A stretch of 46,002 bases of DNA, taken from Anaerolineales bacterium (GTDB lineage: Bacteria > Chloroflexota > Anaerolineae > Anaerolineales > UBA4823). Position 1 is the first letter of the stretch; each line of letters opens with the position of its first letter. This document shows positions 8,081 to 16,301 of this stretch, in pieces. A model generated the notes under the pieces. The model was not told the DNA's origin and did not search any database. It was given only the letters and a program-made list of their open reading frames with translations. The stretch lies in contig JAGVAD010000005.1 of assembly GCA_020060465.1 (NCBI GenBank), positions 1-46,002 of the forward strand, written 5' to 3'. The position numbers were made by a program, and so were the translations under genes.

Positions 8081-9505
8081 TCAGGGTATCCATTGCGGGG
8101 CGTATCCACCGACGATGATTTGAGCCTGTTCGCCGGATGCCAGATCGAGCACCCAGATTTCCGGCGGCTCGGTCAGCGAGCTTTGGTTGAAGCGCACAAA
8201 AGCCAGGCGGTCGCCTGCCGGACTCCAGGCAAAGTCGAAGTGGTTGTAAATTCCATCATCGGTTAGCGGATGCGCTTGTTGTTGTTCCAAATCCATCAAC
8301 CAGAGCTGTCTGCCCGGCGTCCAGCGACGAGCATCCAGAAATTTGCGCGCAAACGCCAGGCGCGTTCCATCTGGCGAAAATGCCGGGGCAATATCCTCGA
8401 TCCCTTCTTCACGAGTCAGGTCGCGTGGCTCTCCCCCAGGCAAGCTGTACATCAGTAAGTGACTGTCTGCCAGGCGTTCCAGCCCTAAAGACGAAGACAC
8501 ATTGGCGTCTAAAAAGAATATTTCCGGCGCGATGAAGGCTTGCCCTTCAGGTTGCCAATCGCCGGGCTGACCGGTTTGATTGACAAAGCGCGCTTGCTGG
8601 TTGCCTTGGGTATCAAGAACCATAAACGCCGCTGCATCGGAGTCATAGAATGTCAGCCAACCTTGCGGCGACCAGGAAGGTTGCAGGGCGGCATGTTCCG
8701 CATCCCCGACCTGCATTGCCTCGCCAGGTTGAGACAGCGGCAGCAGCCACACCTGGGGTTTGATAGCTTCTCCTTGCGCGGTGAGCAGTGTGCGTTCATA
8801 GGCCAGGTAATCTCCGCCGGGCGAAACCGCCGGTGAGCGGCATTGCGCTGGGGAACAGGCCACGATCACCTTGGGCTGAGGGGGCGCTGAGGCGGTTTCG
8901 GCTTCCGTTGAGGAGCGGAATTGCCCAGAGATATTCAATTGATAGAGGTCGCTGCCGCCTTGAGGATTGCGGGCGCTGAAATAAATTGATTCGCCCGACG
9001 AATCCACGGTAAAATCCAGCACCCCGGCGATCATATTGGTCAAGTAACGGTTCTCGCCGCTGGATGGTTCACGAACGTAGATATTGGCTGCGCCGTCTGA
9101 AGGATATAGAAATGCCAGCCGCGGCTGACGGACGGCGAACGACCAGGAGTGAGGTTCGTTCAATCGCAAGGCGGGGAAACCCTCCGCTATAGCGCCGGGG
9201 CCAAGCTCAACCTGGATCGTCGCGCCCGAGGGCCAGGGTTGCTCAGGGGCGAAGATCAGCAACTGTCCGCTTTCCCAGGTGAACTTACCGGGCATAGGCG
9301 GTTGGATCGTCAACCGTTCCAGCACGCTTTGTGGCTGCATAGGGCGAGAAAAGCGTAGGCGTAGCTCAACGCCGGCCGGTTCATCCACAGCGCCATCTGC
9401 TGGCGAAACGCTCACCACACGCGGCAAGCTTAACCACAGGATGACGCCGCCTGCAATAAGAAGAAGGATAAGCGTTGCACCTGCCAGTCCAAAGTAGCGT
9501 CTCAT
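8081..9505 (-). CDS. Membrane-anchored Ig-like plus TolB-type beta-propeller protein
   Basis: A 474-aa protein with an N-terminal membrane anchor (about 6-28), an Ig-like domain of the Big_5/SbsA type (about 30-125, SPADGAVDEPAGVELRLRFS) and a beta-propeller of TolB/PD40-like blades over the rest (for example FSPDGTRLAFARKF and WSPAGDRLAFVRFN). The Ser-Pro-Asp/Ala-Gly-x-x-Leu-Ala repeats are diagnostic of the propeller. Such proteins sit outside the membrane and bind partners; no enzyme active site is visible. The open frame extends much further upstream (to 9763), but that extension would cross the divergent neighbour. The ATG at 9505 is preferred because a perfect TATAAT lies 7 nt upstream and the signal anchor follows directly. 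Confidence 0.8.
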   Translation of the reverse strand: MRRYFGLAGATLILLLIAGGVILWLSLPRVVSVSPADGAVDEPAGVELRLRFSRPMQPQSVLERLTIQPPMPGKFTWESGQLLIFAPEQPWPSGATIQVELGPGAIAEGFPALRLNEPHSWSFAVRQPRLAFLYPSDGAANIYVREPSSGENRYLTNMIAGVLDFTVDSSGESIYFSARNPQGGSDLYQLNISGQFRSSTEAETASAPPQPKVIVACSPAQCRSPAVSPGGDYLAYERTLLTAQGEAIKPQVWLLPLSQPGEAMQVGDAEHAALQPSWSPQGWLTFYDSDAAAFMVLDTQGNQQARFVNQTGQPGDWQPEGQAFIAPEIFFLDANVSSSLGLERLADSHLLMYSLPGGEPRDLTREEGIEDIAPAFSPDGTRLAFARKFLDARRWTPGRQLWLMDLEQQQAHPLTDDGIYNHFDFAWSPAGDRLAFVRFNQSSLTEPPEIWVLDLASGEQAQIIVGGYAPQWIP

Positions 9506-9512
9506 GATGATG

Positions 9513-9518
9513 ATTATA
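9513..9518 (-). promoter_or_regulatory. -10 box (TATAAT) 7 nt before the propeller gene
   Basis: Read on the - strand, TATAAT is followed by CATCATC and the ATG, so the mRNA would begin at or within a nucleotide or so of the start codon. No ribosome-binding site is present. Confidence 0.55.
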
Positions 9519-9568
9519 ACGGCTTCTGCGGAATGAAGCAGCCGCTGCGACGCATTGAGAGCGTGTGG

Positions 9569-9574
9569 TAGAAT
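9569..9574 (+). promoter_or_regulatory. -10 box (TAGAAT) 6 nt before the flippase-like gene
   Basis: TAGAAT is followed by GTCGGC and the ATG at 9581. Together with the - strand box at 9513-9518 it makes two opposed leaderless-type promoters inside a 75-bp gap. Confidence 0.5.
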
Positions 9575-9580
9575 GTCGGC

Positions 9581-10588
9581 ATGAAGAAATGGCAATTTTG
9601 GCTGGGGCTGGCGATAAGCCTGCTCCTTCTGTATCTGGCATTGCGCGGTTTGCGGCTGGAGGAACTGGGGCAAGCGGTAATTCAGGCCAACTATTGGTGG
9701 CTGTTGCCTGGCGTGGCGGTATATTTCCTGGCGGTTTGGGCGCGCGCCTGGCGCTGGCATCATCTGTTGCGGCCGCTGAAGCCTGTTTCCACAGGCGAGC
9801 TTTTCCCTACTGTAGCCATTGGGTACTTTGGTAACAACATTTTGCCTGCCCGCGCCGGCGAGTTGTTGCGCGCCATCGTCTTGAAGAAAGATGAGGGCAT
9901 CCCGATTTCAGCCTCGCTGGCGACGATTATCGTTGAACGGGTGTTTGACGGCGTAGTGATGCTGGGTTTCGTTTTTGTGAACCTCTCCGAGGTGGCGCGA
10001 TTGACGGGCAGCTCTGGCTTTGTGGGCGACATCCGCAGCCTGGCGCTGATTGGAACAGGCGTTTTCCTGGGAGCGCTGGCGGTCTTCTTGGGGTTGGCGA
10101 TGGTTCCAGAACGCAGCGCAAACCTGGTTCGATGGATCACAGACCGCTGGCTGCCCAAACGCTATCAGGATAAAGTTGTAAATTTGGCGGATCGTTTTCT
10201 GGGCGGGCTGGAATCACTGCGCTCGCCGCGCCTGATCTTGATGGTGTTTGTCACCTCGGTAGTCATTTGGCTCTTAGAGACTGCCAAATACTGGTTCGTG
10301 ATGCACGCCTTCCCATTTGAAGTCAGCTTCTTCACGTTAATGCTGATGAATGGCATCGTCAATCTGGCAACGACGATCCCCTCCGCGCCGGGGTATGTGG
10401 GCACTTTTGACGCCCCAGGCATCGCCGTGCTGCAAGCCTATGGCGTGGAGAAAGCGATCGCTGCTGCTTATACCCTGATCTTGCACATCGCCCTGTGGGC
10501 GCCCATCACTGCCCTGGGCGGATATTACATGTTGCGCAAGGGGATTCGTTGGAGCGAAGAATTGGAGGCGGCCAGAGCCGAAGCATAG
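9581..10588 (+). CDS. Flippase-like / lysylphosphatidylglycerol synthase TM family membrane protein
   Basis: A 335-aa polytopic membrane protein of the family that includes YbhN, AglD and the flippase half of MprF. Landmarks are ARAWRWHHLLRP (about 50-61), GYFGNNILPARAGELLRA with its Pro-x-Arg-x-Gly-Glu core, ATIIVERVFDG, and the C-terminal PSAPGYVGTFDAPG. About eight hydrophobic segments are seen. The family is thought to move lipids or lipid-linked sugars across the membrane, but the cargo of this member is unknown. There is no aminoacyltransferase domain, so it is not a full MprF. The next gene starts immediately after its stop codon. Confidence 0.85.
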   Translation: MKKWQFWLGLAISLLLLYLALRGLRLEELGQAVIQANYWWLLPGVAVYFLAVWARAWRWHHLLRPLKPVSTGELFPTVAIGYFGNNILPARAGELLRAIVLKKDEGIPISASLATIIVERVFDGVVMLGFVFVNLSEVARLTGSSGFVGDIRSLALIGTGVFLGALAVFLGLAMVPERSANLVRWITDRWLPKRYQDKVVNLADRFLGGLESLRSPRLILMVFVTSVVIWLLETAKYWFVMHAFPFEVSFFTLMLMNGIVNLATTIPSAPGYVGTFDAPGIAVLQAYGVEKAIAAAYTLILHIALWAPITALGGYYMLRKGIRWSEELEAARAEA

Positions 10589-11890
10589 ATGTCGCGCAAC
10601 GTTGCAATCATCGGCGCTGGAATCGGCGGATTATCTGCGGCGTATGACCTGGCGCAGGGCGGACATGCAGTGACTGTTTTTGAAGCCAGCCCGCAAGTCG
10701 GCGGTCTGGCTTCTGGGTTCAAAGAGCCGCGCTGGGACTGGTCGGTGGAAAAATATTACCACCACTGGTTTGCCAGCGATCGCCATATTCTGGGTTTAAT
10801 CGAGGAGTTGGGTTGGAGCGATCAAGTAATTTTCCCTCGCCCCTATACCGTGATGTATCATGAGGGAAAATTTTACCCCTTCGATTCCATTCTCCAGGCA
10901 ATCCTTTTTCCTGGCCTGGGTTGGGGGATCAACAAGGCGCGTTTTGGCCTGGTGGGTCTATTCTTGAAATCAACCAATAACTGGCGAGCGCTTGAAAAGC
11001 ACACCGTTGATGCCTGGATGCGCCGTTGGGCGGGCGACCGGGTATATGAGCTGATGTGGCAGCCTTTGATGATCGGCAAGTTCGGCGAGCGCTACGCCAA
11101 AGAGGTCAATATGGCGTGGATGTGGGCGCGCCTCAAAGCGCGCACCACGCGTTTAGGCACTTTTCGGGGCGGCTTCCAGGCTTTTGCCGATCGCTTCGCC
11201 GGGCGGCTGCAGGAGATGGGTGTGCAGTTGCGTCTGTCCACGCCGGTGGGGCGTCTGACGCCAAACACAGACGGCGGCGTAACCCTGGAGACGCCCGCCG
11301 GGCTCGAACATTTTGATCAATGCCTGGTGACTACCTCGCCAGCGTTGTTGGCGCGCATGGCGCCTGATCTCCCCCCAAATTATCTTCAGGGGCTTTTGAA
11401 CTTGAAGAGCATGGGCGCAGTGGTGATGGCATTATCGCTAAAACACCGCCTTTCGGAGCAGGGATATTATTGGTACAACATCCCCAAAGCGGCTGGATTC
11501 CCCTTCCTGGCGTTGGTTGAACACACCAATTTCCTGTCGCCGGAGTATTTTGGCGGCGATCATATCGTGTATATCGGGGATTACCTGGAGCCGGATCACG
11601 AATATTTTCGCCTCAGCCTGGAAGAGTTGTTGGAGCGTTATTTACCAGCCTTGCCGCGCTTCAACCCGCAGTTTCGCCGCGAATGGATCCAACAAACCTG
11701 GCTGTTCCGCACCCCTTATGCTCAACCCGTGCCGCTGGTGAATCACTCTAAGAACATTCCGCCGATCCAGACGCCCATTCCGGGTTTGTATCTGGCCTGC
11801 ATGAGTCAGGTTTATCCCTGGGACCGCGGCACCAATTTTGCGGTAGAAATCGGACGGCGCGCAGCCCGCCAGATGATGGGCGAGGAGTGA
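10589..11890 (+). CDS. NAD(P)/FAD-dependent oxidoreductase (protoporphyrinogen oxidase/UDP-galactopyranose mutase-like fold)
   Basis: A 433-aa flavoprotein with the N-terminal dinucleotide motif GAGIGGLSAAYD (about 9-20) followed by FEASPQVGGLASGF, characteristic of the amine oxidase/protoporphyrinogen oxidase/desaturase superfamily. The C terminus ends with PWDRGTNFAVEIGRRAA, where the last FAD-contact region is expected. The sequence does not reveal the substrate. Its ATG directly follows the stop codon of the flippase-like gene and has no ribosome-binding site of its own, so the two are probably translationally coupled. With a lipid-flippase neighbour, an envelope lipid or sugar substrate is a reasonable guess only. 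Confidence 0.82.
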   Translation: MSRNVAIIGAGIGGLSAAYDLAQGGHAVTVFEASPQVGGLASGFKEPRWDWSVEKYYHHWFASDRHILGLIEELGWSDQVIFPRPYTVMYHEGKFYPFDSILQAILFPGLGWGINKARFGLVGLFLKSTNNWRALEKHTVDAWMRRWAGDRVYELMWQPLMIGKFGERYAKEVNMAWMWARLKARTTRLGTFRGGFQAFADRFAGRLQEMGVQLRLSTPVGRLTPNTDGGVTLETPAGLEHFDQCLVTTSPALLARMAPDLPPNYLQGLLNLKSMGAVVMALSLKHRLSEQGYYWYNIPKAAGFPFLALVEHTNFLSPEYFGGDHIVYIGDYLEPDHEYFRLSLEELLERYLPALPRFNPQFRREWIQQTWLFRTPYAQPVPLVNHSKNIPPIQTPIPGLYLACMSQVYPWDRGTNFAVEIGRRAARQMMGEE

Positions 11891-12036
11891 ACCTCTATTG
11901 GATGGATGGGGGGCAGATTCTACCCGCTTTTTATAAATTGCACAAATTATACTTATTTACCCACATTCATGATAATATTGTGTCTCCCAACATTATTTTT
12001 TGAGTGCGCAGGGTGCGAGAATCAGGAGGAATAAGG

Positions 12037-13164
12037 ATGCAGAAGCGTTTCGTTTCGTTTGTTGCCATTATCCTGGCGTTGACATTTTCTATTCTGGCTT
12101 GCCAGATCAGTTTCAGCACGGCGAAGGTCGAGAATCTGCGCATGGCGCGAGACGAGGAGGGAAACCAGCCCACCACCCAGTTCGATCCCCAGGATATTTT
12201 TTACCTGGTGGGCGAGCTGGCAAATGCGCCGGACGACACGCGGCTGAAAGCGGTCTGGATCGCGGTGGATGTAGAAGGGGTGGCTGCGAACAGCGAGATC
12301 CAGACCTATGAGACGACCAGCGGCAGCGGCAAGTTCTGGGTGCGACTGAGCCGCGACGCCGGCCCCTGGCCGGCGGGAAAGTACAAGGTGGATTTGTACT
12401 TGAACGACGAATTGAACCAGAGCCTCGCGTTTGAAGTCAAAGCCAGCCAAGTCAGCCTGCCCTCGCCTGCCCCCACCGAGGCCGCGCCTGCGCCGCCCTC
12501 CGGGGCGGCTGGTCTTTCGAATATCCATACCAGCCTGGATGAGGCCGACGCGCGGCCCTCCTCCCAGTTTGCCCAGGCGGATACGATATACACCCACTTT
12601 AACCTGGATGCTCCGCAAGGCTCGGCGCAAATTAATGGCACGCTGACGGCTGTGTCGGCGGAAGGCGTTGAGCCGGAGACGGTGTTCACCGAATTGAACG
12701 AATCCTTCCCTGCCGGCGTGCAGTGGATCCGCTTTACCAATACCATGCCCTGGCCGAAAGGGGTCTATCGAATTGATCTAACCGTGGACGGCGAGCCGGC
12801 GCAGCCGCTTGAGGTGGAGGTGGTCAGCACCAACACCAGCGGGGCGCAGATTCAAAATGTTTATACTTCTTTAGACCAGAATGGCGACCAAGCAGCGACG
12901 GTGTTCCCCACCACGGGAAGCATCTATGTTCAATTCAGCCTGACCGCTCCCGGCTCAGAGGTGGAGGTGCGTGGGGTGATGGTTGCTCAAGTTGTGCAGG
13001 ATGTCGAACCGAACAGCCATGTCACCGAAGCTGGCGGGGCGCTGGCCAGCGGCTCTTATTGGTTTGAATACTTCAATGACGGTCCCTGGCCGGTGGGCAA
13101 ATATGTGGTGTATATCTACCTGGATGGCGAATTTGTCCAACAGGTGGAGGTGAATGTTCAGTAA
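12037..13164 (+). CDS. Lipoprotein made of three copies of one beta-rich domain
   Basis: A 375-aa predicted lipoprotein with signal peptide and lipobox ILAC (about 19-22). The mature part is three diverged repeats of about 100 residues. Each starts with a V/I-x-x-[SL]-x-[DM] segment followed by Gln-Phe or Val-Phe, has a central Gly/Ala-Val-Glu turn, and closes with a Pro-Trp-Pro-x-Gly-x-Tyr element (GPWPAGKYKVDLYLNDE, MPWPKGVYRIDLTVDGE, GPWPVGKYVVYIYLDGE). A Pro/Ala linker separates copies 1 and 2. The ATG at 12037 is chosen over an upstream frame start because AGGAGGA lies 6 nt before it. No enzyme motif is seen. A role in binding at the cell surface is inferred. Confidence 0.85.
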   Translation: MQKRFVSFVAIILALTFSILACQISFSTAKVENLRMARDEEGNQPTTQFDPQDIFYLVGELANAPDDTRLKAVWIAVDVEGVAANSEIQTYETTSGSGKFWVRLSRDAGPWPAGKYKVDLYLNDELNQSLAFEVKASQVSLPSPAPTEAAPAPPSGAAGLSNIHTSLDEADARPSSQFAQADTIYTHFNLDAPQGSAQINGTLTAVSAEGVEPETVFTELNESFPAGVQWIRFTNTMPWPKGVYRIDLTVDGEPAQPLEVEVVSTNTSGAQIQNVYTSLDQNGDQAATVFPTTGSIYVQFSLTAPGSEVEVRGVMVAQVVQDVEPNSHVTEAGGALASGSYWFEYFNDGPWPVGKYVVYIYLDGEFVQQVEVNVQ

Positions 13165-13202
13165 ATTCTAAGATCGCAGGGCAGGGAATGGGCTTATTTT
13201 GT

Positions 13203-13208
13203 TAGAAT
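13203..13208 (+). promoter_or_regulatory. -10 box (TAGAAT) 6 nt before the methyltransferase GTG
   Basis: TAGAAT is followed by CACCCT and the GTG start at 13215, with no ribosome-binding site. The layout matches the leaderless type seen elsewhere in the window. Confidence 0.45.
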
Positions 13209-13214
13209 CACCCT

Positions 13215-14405
13215 GTGGATCTGGCGACGTTCAGGCAATTGATTAGCCCGCTGGGGCAGCGCGCCTTGCAAGAGGCGACCGGCGATCAACCCGAAGAGCA
13301 GGATTTTCTTCGTTTGTATTCCAGGCTCAGCCGCGCCTATCCAGCCGAGCTGGCGCGAGCGGCGCTGGAGATAGCCATCCTGCGCCGCCAGGCCATGGAG
13401 AAATTTCCCCTTGCGGAGCGCATGTACTTTACCCGCCCGGCGCTGGAACAAGCCACGCATCATGCGGTTGCTGCTTACCGCAGTCGGCGTTTTGCTGGTT
13501 TTGAATGGCTGATAGACCTGGGCTGCTCAATCGGCGGAGATACGCTGGCTTTGGCTCAGCTTGCTCCCACGTTGGGAATTGATCTGGACGCGCTGCGCCT
13601 GGCCATGGCCAGGGAAAACCTGGCTGCGGCGGGGTTGGAAGAGCGGGCGCGCTTCGTCCAGGCGGATCTGCAAGCGCCCTTGCCGTTGCAGCCAGGCGGT
13701 AATATCGGTGTGTTTTTCGATCCAGCCAGGCGCGGCGCAGAACGACGGGTGTTCTCGACCCTGGATTATCAGCCGCCGTTGTCAATCATAGAGGCGTGGC
13801 TGGCACGTTTCCCTGCCTTGGGCGTCAAGATTTCTCCGGGCGTCAAGCTGGAGGAACTGGTTACATACCCTGCTGAAATTGAATTTATCTCCTATCAGGG
13901 TGAGCTGAAAGAGGCGGCGCTGTGGTTTGGCCCGCTCAAGAGCGCCGCCCGCAGAGCCACGGTTCTGCCCGCCGGGCGCACCCTGGCGCAGGCGGAGGCT
14001 GACAGCGCGCCCGCCCGTCTGAGCGAACCGCGCGCTTTTTTGTATGAGCCTGATCCAGCAGTATCGCGCGCCGGGCTGGTGCGCATGCTGGCGGAGCAGA
14101 TCGACGCCTGTCAGCTCGACGCGGATATCGCCTATTTGACCGGCGACCAGCGAATTGAGACGCCGTTTGCCCGTGTGTGGGCAGTGGATGCCTGGTTGCC
14201 TTTCAACCTCAAACGGCTACGTGAGGCATTGCGCCAACGCGGCGTCGAACGGGTGACGGTGAAAAAGCGCGGTTCGCCAATCCAGCCGCAGGAATTAATC
14301 CGCTGGCTGCGCTTGCCGCGCCGCGCCGGCGCTTCAGCGGTTGAGCGGGTGTTGTTTCTGACTCACTTGCTTGGGCAGCCTGTTGTGATCTTGTGTTTCC
14401 CCTAG
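13215..14405 (+). CDS. Class I SAM-dependent methyltransferase with THUMP-like domain
   Basis: A 396-aa protein. Residues 1-90 are helical. The SAM-binding motif I is LIDLGCSIGGDT at about 99-110, followed by GIDLD (motif II) and FFDPARRG at about 167-174, the position of the catalytic/acceptor loop. The C-terminal part (about 330-396), with KRLREALRQRGVERVTVKKRG, matches the THUMP-like domain found in this family. Homologues are annotated only as putative RNA- or class I methyltransferases, so the target is unknown. It starts with GTG and appears leaderless. It is followed by the zinc-ribbon gene trio, which has its own promoter. Confidence 0.82.
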   Translation: MDLATFRQLISPLGQRALQEATGDQPEEQDFLRLYSRLSRAYPAELARAALEIAILRRQAMEKFPLAERMYFTRPALEQATHHAVAAYRSRRFAGFEWLIDLGCSIGGDTLALAQLAPTLGIDLDALRLAMARENLAAAGLEERARFVQADLQAPLPLQPGGNIGVFFDPARRGAERRVFSTLDYQPPLSIIEAWLARFPALGVKISPGVKLEELVTYPAEIEFISYQGELKEAALWFGPLKSAARRATVLPAGRTLAQAEADSAPARLSEPRAFLYEPDPAVSRAGLVRMLAEQIDACQLDADIAYLTGDQRIETPFARVWAVDAWLPFNLKRLREALRQRGVERVTVKKRGSPIQPQELIRWLRLPRRAGASAVERVLFLTHLLGQPVVILCFP

Positions 14406-14428
14406 AGCTTGCTTAAGGGGTTTTCTGC

Positions 14429-14434
14429 TATAAT
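14429..14434 (+). promoter_or_regulatory. -10 box (TATAAT) 8 nt before the first zinc-ribbon gene
   Basis: A perfect TATAAT is followed by CTTCCCCG and the ATG at 14443. There is no ribosome-binding site. It may drive the three zinc-ribbon genes and the phospholipase-D-like gene after them. Confidence 0.55.
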
Positions 14435-14442
14435 CTTCCCCG

Positions 14443-15252
14443 ATGGACCCCTCGCCAACCTCAAGCGTGTTGACATGTACCCAATGCGGTGGAGAACTTC
14501 ATCCCGATGAAGGGCAGATCTTCCTGACCTGCCCTTTCTGCAACTCCACGGTGTATGTGGACAAATCGCGGGTGGTATTTCACTGGTATGTCGCGCCCAC
14601 TCTGGATGAAGCCAAAGCTCGCGCCTCCCTGGCGCGCTGGATGTCCGGCAACCAGACGGTGAAAGACCTGGATCGCAAATCCAGCATTGTCGAAACTTCC
14701 TTTGCGTATTTTCCAATGTGGTATTTCAAAGTTCGTCGGCCGGAGGGCGGCGAGGAGATTCGGATGCTCCCGGCAGCAGCGACCGCGGTGAGCGAAATTG
14801 CACATTTGTACCTGCCGGCAGGAGATTTGCGCAAGTACGAATCCGAGCTTGACGCTCAGGCGCTCGCGCCTACGGTTCCGCTGCAAACCGCCTTGCAATG
14901 GATGGAAAGTGGAAGCGGCGCTTCGGCCAGTATCATGGAGCAATCTCTGGTGCATATCCCGCTGTTCACCATCAAATATTCCTATCAGGGTCGGTTCTAC
15001 ACCGCCCTGGTTGAGGCGGCGACCGGCGGCGTTTTTGCCAATATCTTTCCGGCCAAAGCCGAAGCGCCGTATCTGCTTGCCGGAGGATTAACCGCGCTGG
15101 TCTATGTATGTCTGGCGTTTATTCCGGTGGTCAGCGGCCTGGCCGAAGGCAGCGATGGAGCAGGGATCGGCCTTGCCATTTGCGCGGTTGCTGGACTGGC
15201 AGCCGCGCCAGCATTGTTTGCCCTGGCCGCCTGGGTGGCGGCAAAAGTGTAA
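14443..15252 (+). CDS. Zinc-ribbon membrane protein, first of three (ZnR-1)
   Basis: A 269-aa protein of unknown function. The N-terminal zinc ribbon has Cys 12, 15, 30 and 33 (CTQCGGELHP...CPFCNS), with 14 residues between the pairs. A soluble region follows with SFAYFPMWYFKV (about 87-98) and LVHIPLFTIKYSYQGRFYTALVEAATGGVF (split around residue 180), then two or three hydrophobic C-terminal segments (about 205-265). Its order of elements matches that of the next protein, which shows they are paralogues. It begins at an ATG 8 nt after a TATAAT, and the next gene starts 11 bp after its stop. Nothing in the sequence reveals an activity. Confidence 0.82.
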   Translation: MDPSPTSSVLTCTQCGGELHPDEGQIFLTCPFCNSTVYVDKSRVVFHWYVAPTLDEAKARASLARWMSGNQTVKDLDRKSSIVETSFAYFPMWYFKVRRPEGGEEIRMLPAAATAVSEIAHLYLPAGDLRKYESELDAQALAPTVPLQTALQWMESGSGASASIMEQSLVHIPLFTIKYSYQGRFYTALVEAATGGVFANIFPAKAEAPYLLAGGLTALVYVCLAFIPVVSGLAEGSDGAGIGLAICAVAGLAAAPALFALAAWVAAKV

Positions 15253-15263
15253 TGGATTAAGTT

Positions 15264-16301
15264 ATGGAGAAGGATGGTCTTCAGGGTTTGAATTGCCCGA
15301 ATTGCGGCGGCGTCGTGCCTGTCCCGGAAGGACAGCTCATTGTGCGCTGCCCGTATTGCGATCTGCGCTCCTTTGTGCGCGGCGAGCGCGGCTTGTTGCG
15401 GTATCAAGTTCCACAACGCGTGGATCGGAACCAGGCTCTGGCTGCCCTGAGCAAATTTTTAACCAGCAACATGGCCATTGCCCCGGCGGCGGCGCGCCAG
15501 GCGCGCGTGTCGGAGGCTTTCTTGATTTATCTGCCGTTTTGGACAGTTTGGGCGCGGGTGGGCGGCTGGGTCTTTGGCGAGAAGCGTGTGGGCAGCGGCG
15601 ACAACGCCCGTTACGAGCCGCGCGAAGTGCGCGTGGTGCAAGACATGACCTGGAACGGTGCAGCCGCGGATGTGGGTGAGTTTGGCGTAGAACACGTTTC
15701 GGCCGTCGCCCAAGACCTGGAGCCATTTGATCCAACCGAGCTGCACAGCCGCGGCATGGTCTTCGAACCGGTGGGTTCTTTTCGCGAGGCGAGTCAGACC
15801 GCGGATCGGACTTTCGAGGACCAGGTACGAAAACAGGCGAAGCTGGATCGCACCCAACAAGTATTTGTGCGCAGCGTGCGCCGCCGCAACGCGCTGGTGT
15901 ATCACCCCTTGTGGGTGCTGCGCTATTTGTTTCGCGGGCGGGCATTTCAGGTGGTGGTGGACGGCTACAGCGGGCAGGTCTTATACGGCAAGGCGCCAGG
16001 AAATACGCTCTATCGGGCGGCGGTGCTGGTGGCGGGCATGGCGTTGGGCGCTTTTTTGGCGATTGACGCCCCGGCGTTCCTGATTGCGGCCAGCGATACA
16101 GAAGGTGATCTGTTCTGGGTTGCGTTGGCGCTGCTGGTTGCTGGCGGCGGCCTGATGTACGCAGCTTATCGCGCCTTTCGGCATGGCGAGCAGTATGAAT
16201 ATCGCCGCGGCGGAAGCGGTTCTTTTATCAATGTGGCCGAGGCCATCGAGATGGTTGGTTCAATTAAGGACATCGAAAAGTGGATCAGCCCATTGCGCTA
16301 A
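15264..16301 (+). CDS. Zinc-ribbon membrane protein, second of three (ZnR-2), paralogue of ZnR-1
   Basis: A 345-aa protein with zinc-ribbon Cys 11, 14, 29 and 32 (CPNCGG...CPYCDL), again CxxC-x14-CxxC. Like ZnR-1 it continues with a helical segment, a Tyr-Leu-Pro-Phe-Trp element (YLPFWTVWARVGG) and a Val-Tyr-His-Pro-Leu-Trp-x-x-Arg-Tyr element ending VVVDGYSGQVLYG, and then two transmembrane segments near the C terminus. An extra charged stretch of about 80 residues in the middle (about 150-205) is absent from ZnR-1. The last 22 nt overlap the next gene. Function unknown; a membrane-bound partner of ZnR-1 is inferred. Confidence 0.82.
   Translation: MEKDGLQGLNCPNCGGVVPVPEGQLIVRCPYCDLRSFVRGERGLLRYQVPQRVDRNQALAALSKFLTSNMAIAPAAARQARVSEAFLIYLPFWTVWARVGGWVFGEKRVGSGDNARYEPREVRVVQDMTWNGAAADVGEFGVEHVSAVAQDLEPFDPTELHSRGMVFEPVGSFREASQTADRTFEDQVRKQAKLDRTQQVFVRSVRRRNALVYHPLWVLRYLFRGRAFQVVVDGYSGQVLYGKAPGNTLYRAAVLVAGMALGAFLAIDAPAFLIAASDTEGDLFWVALALLVAGGGLMYAAYRAFRHGEQYEYRRGGSGSFINVAEAIEMVGSIKDIEKWISPLR

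Noticed and set aside
9506..9763. N-terminal extension of the propeller protein
   Set aside because: It would cross the start of the divergent flippase-like gene and its own promoter; the extension is low-complexity and lacks a signal until the ATG at 9505.
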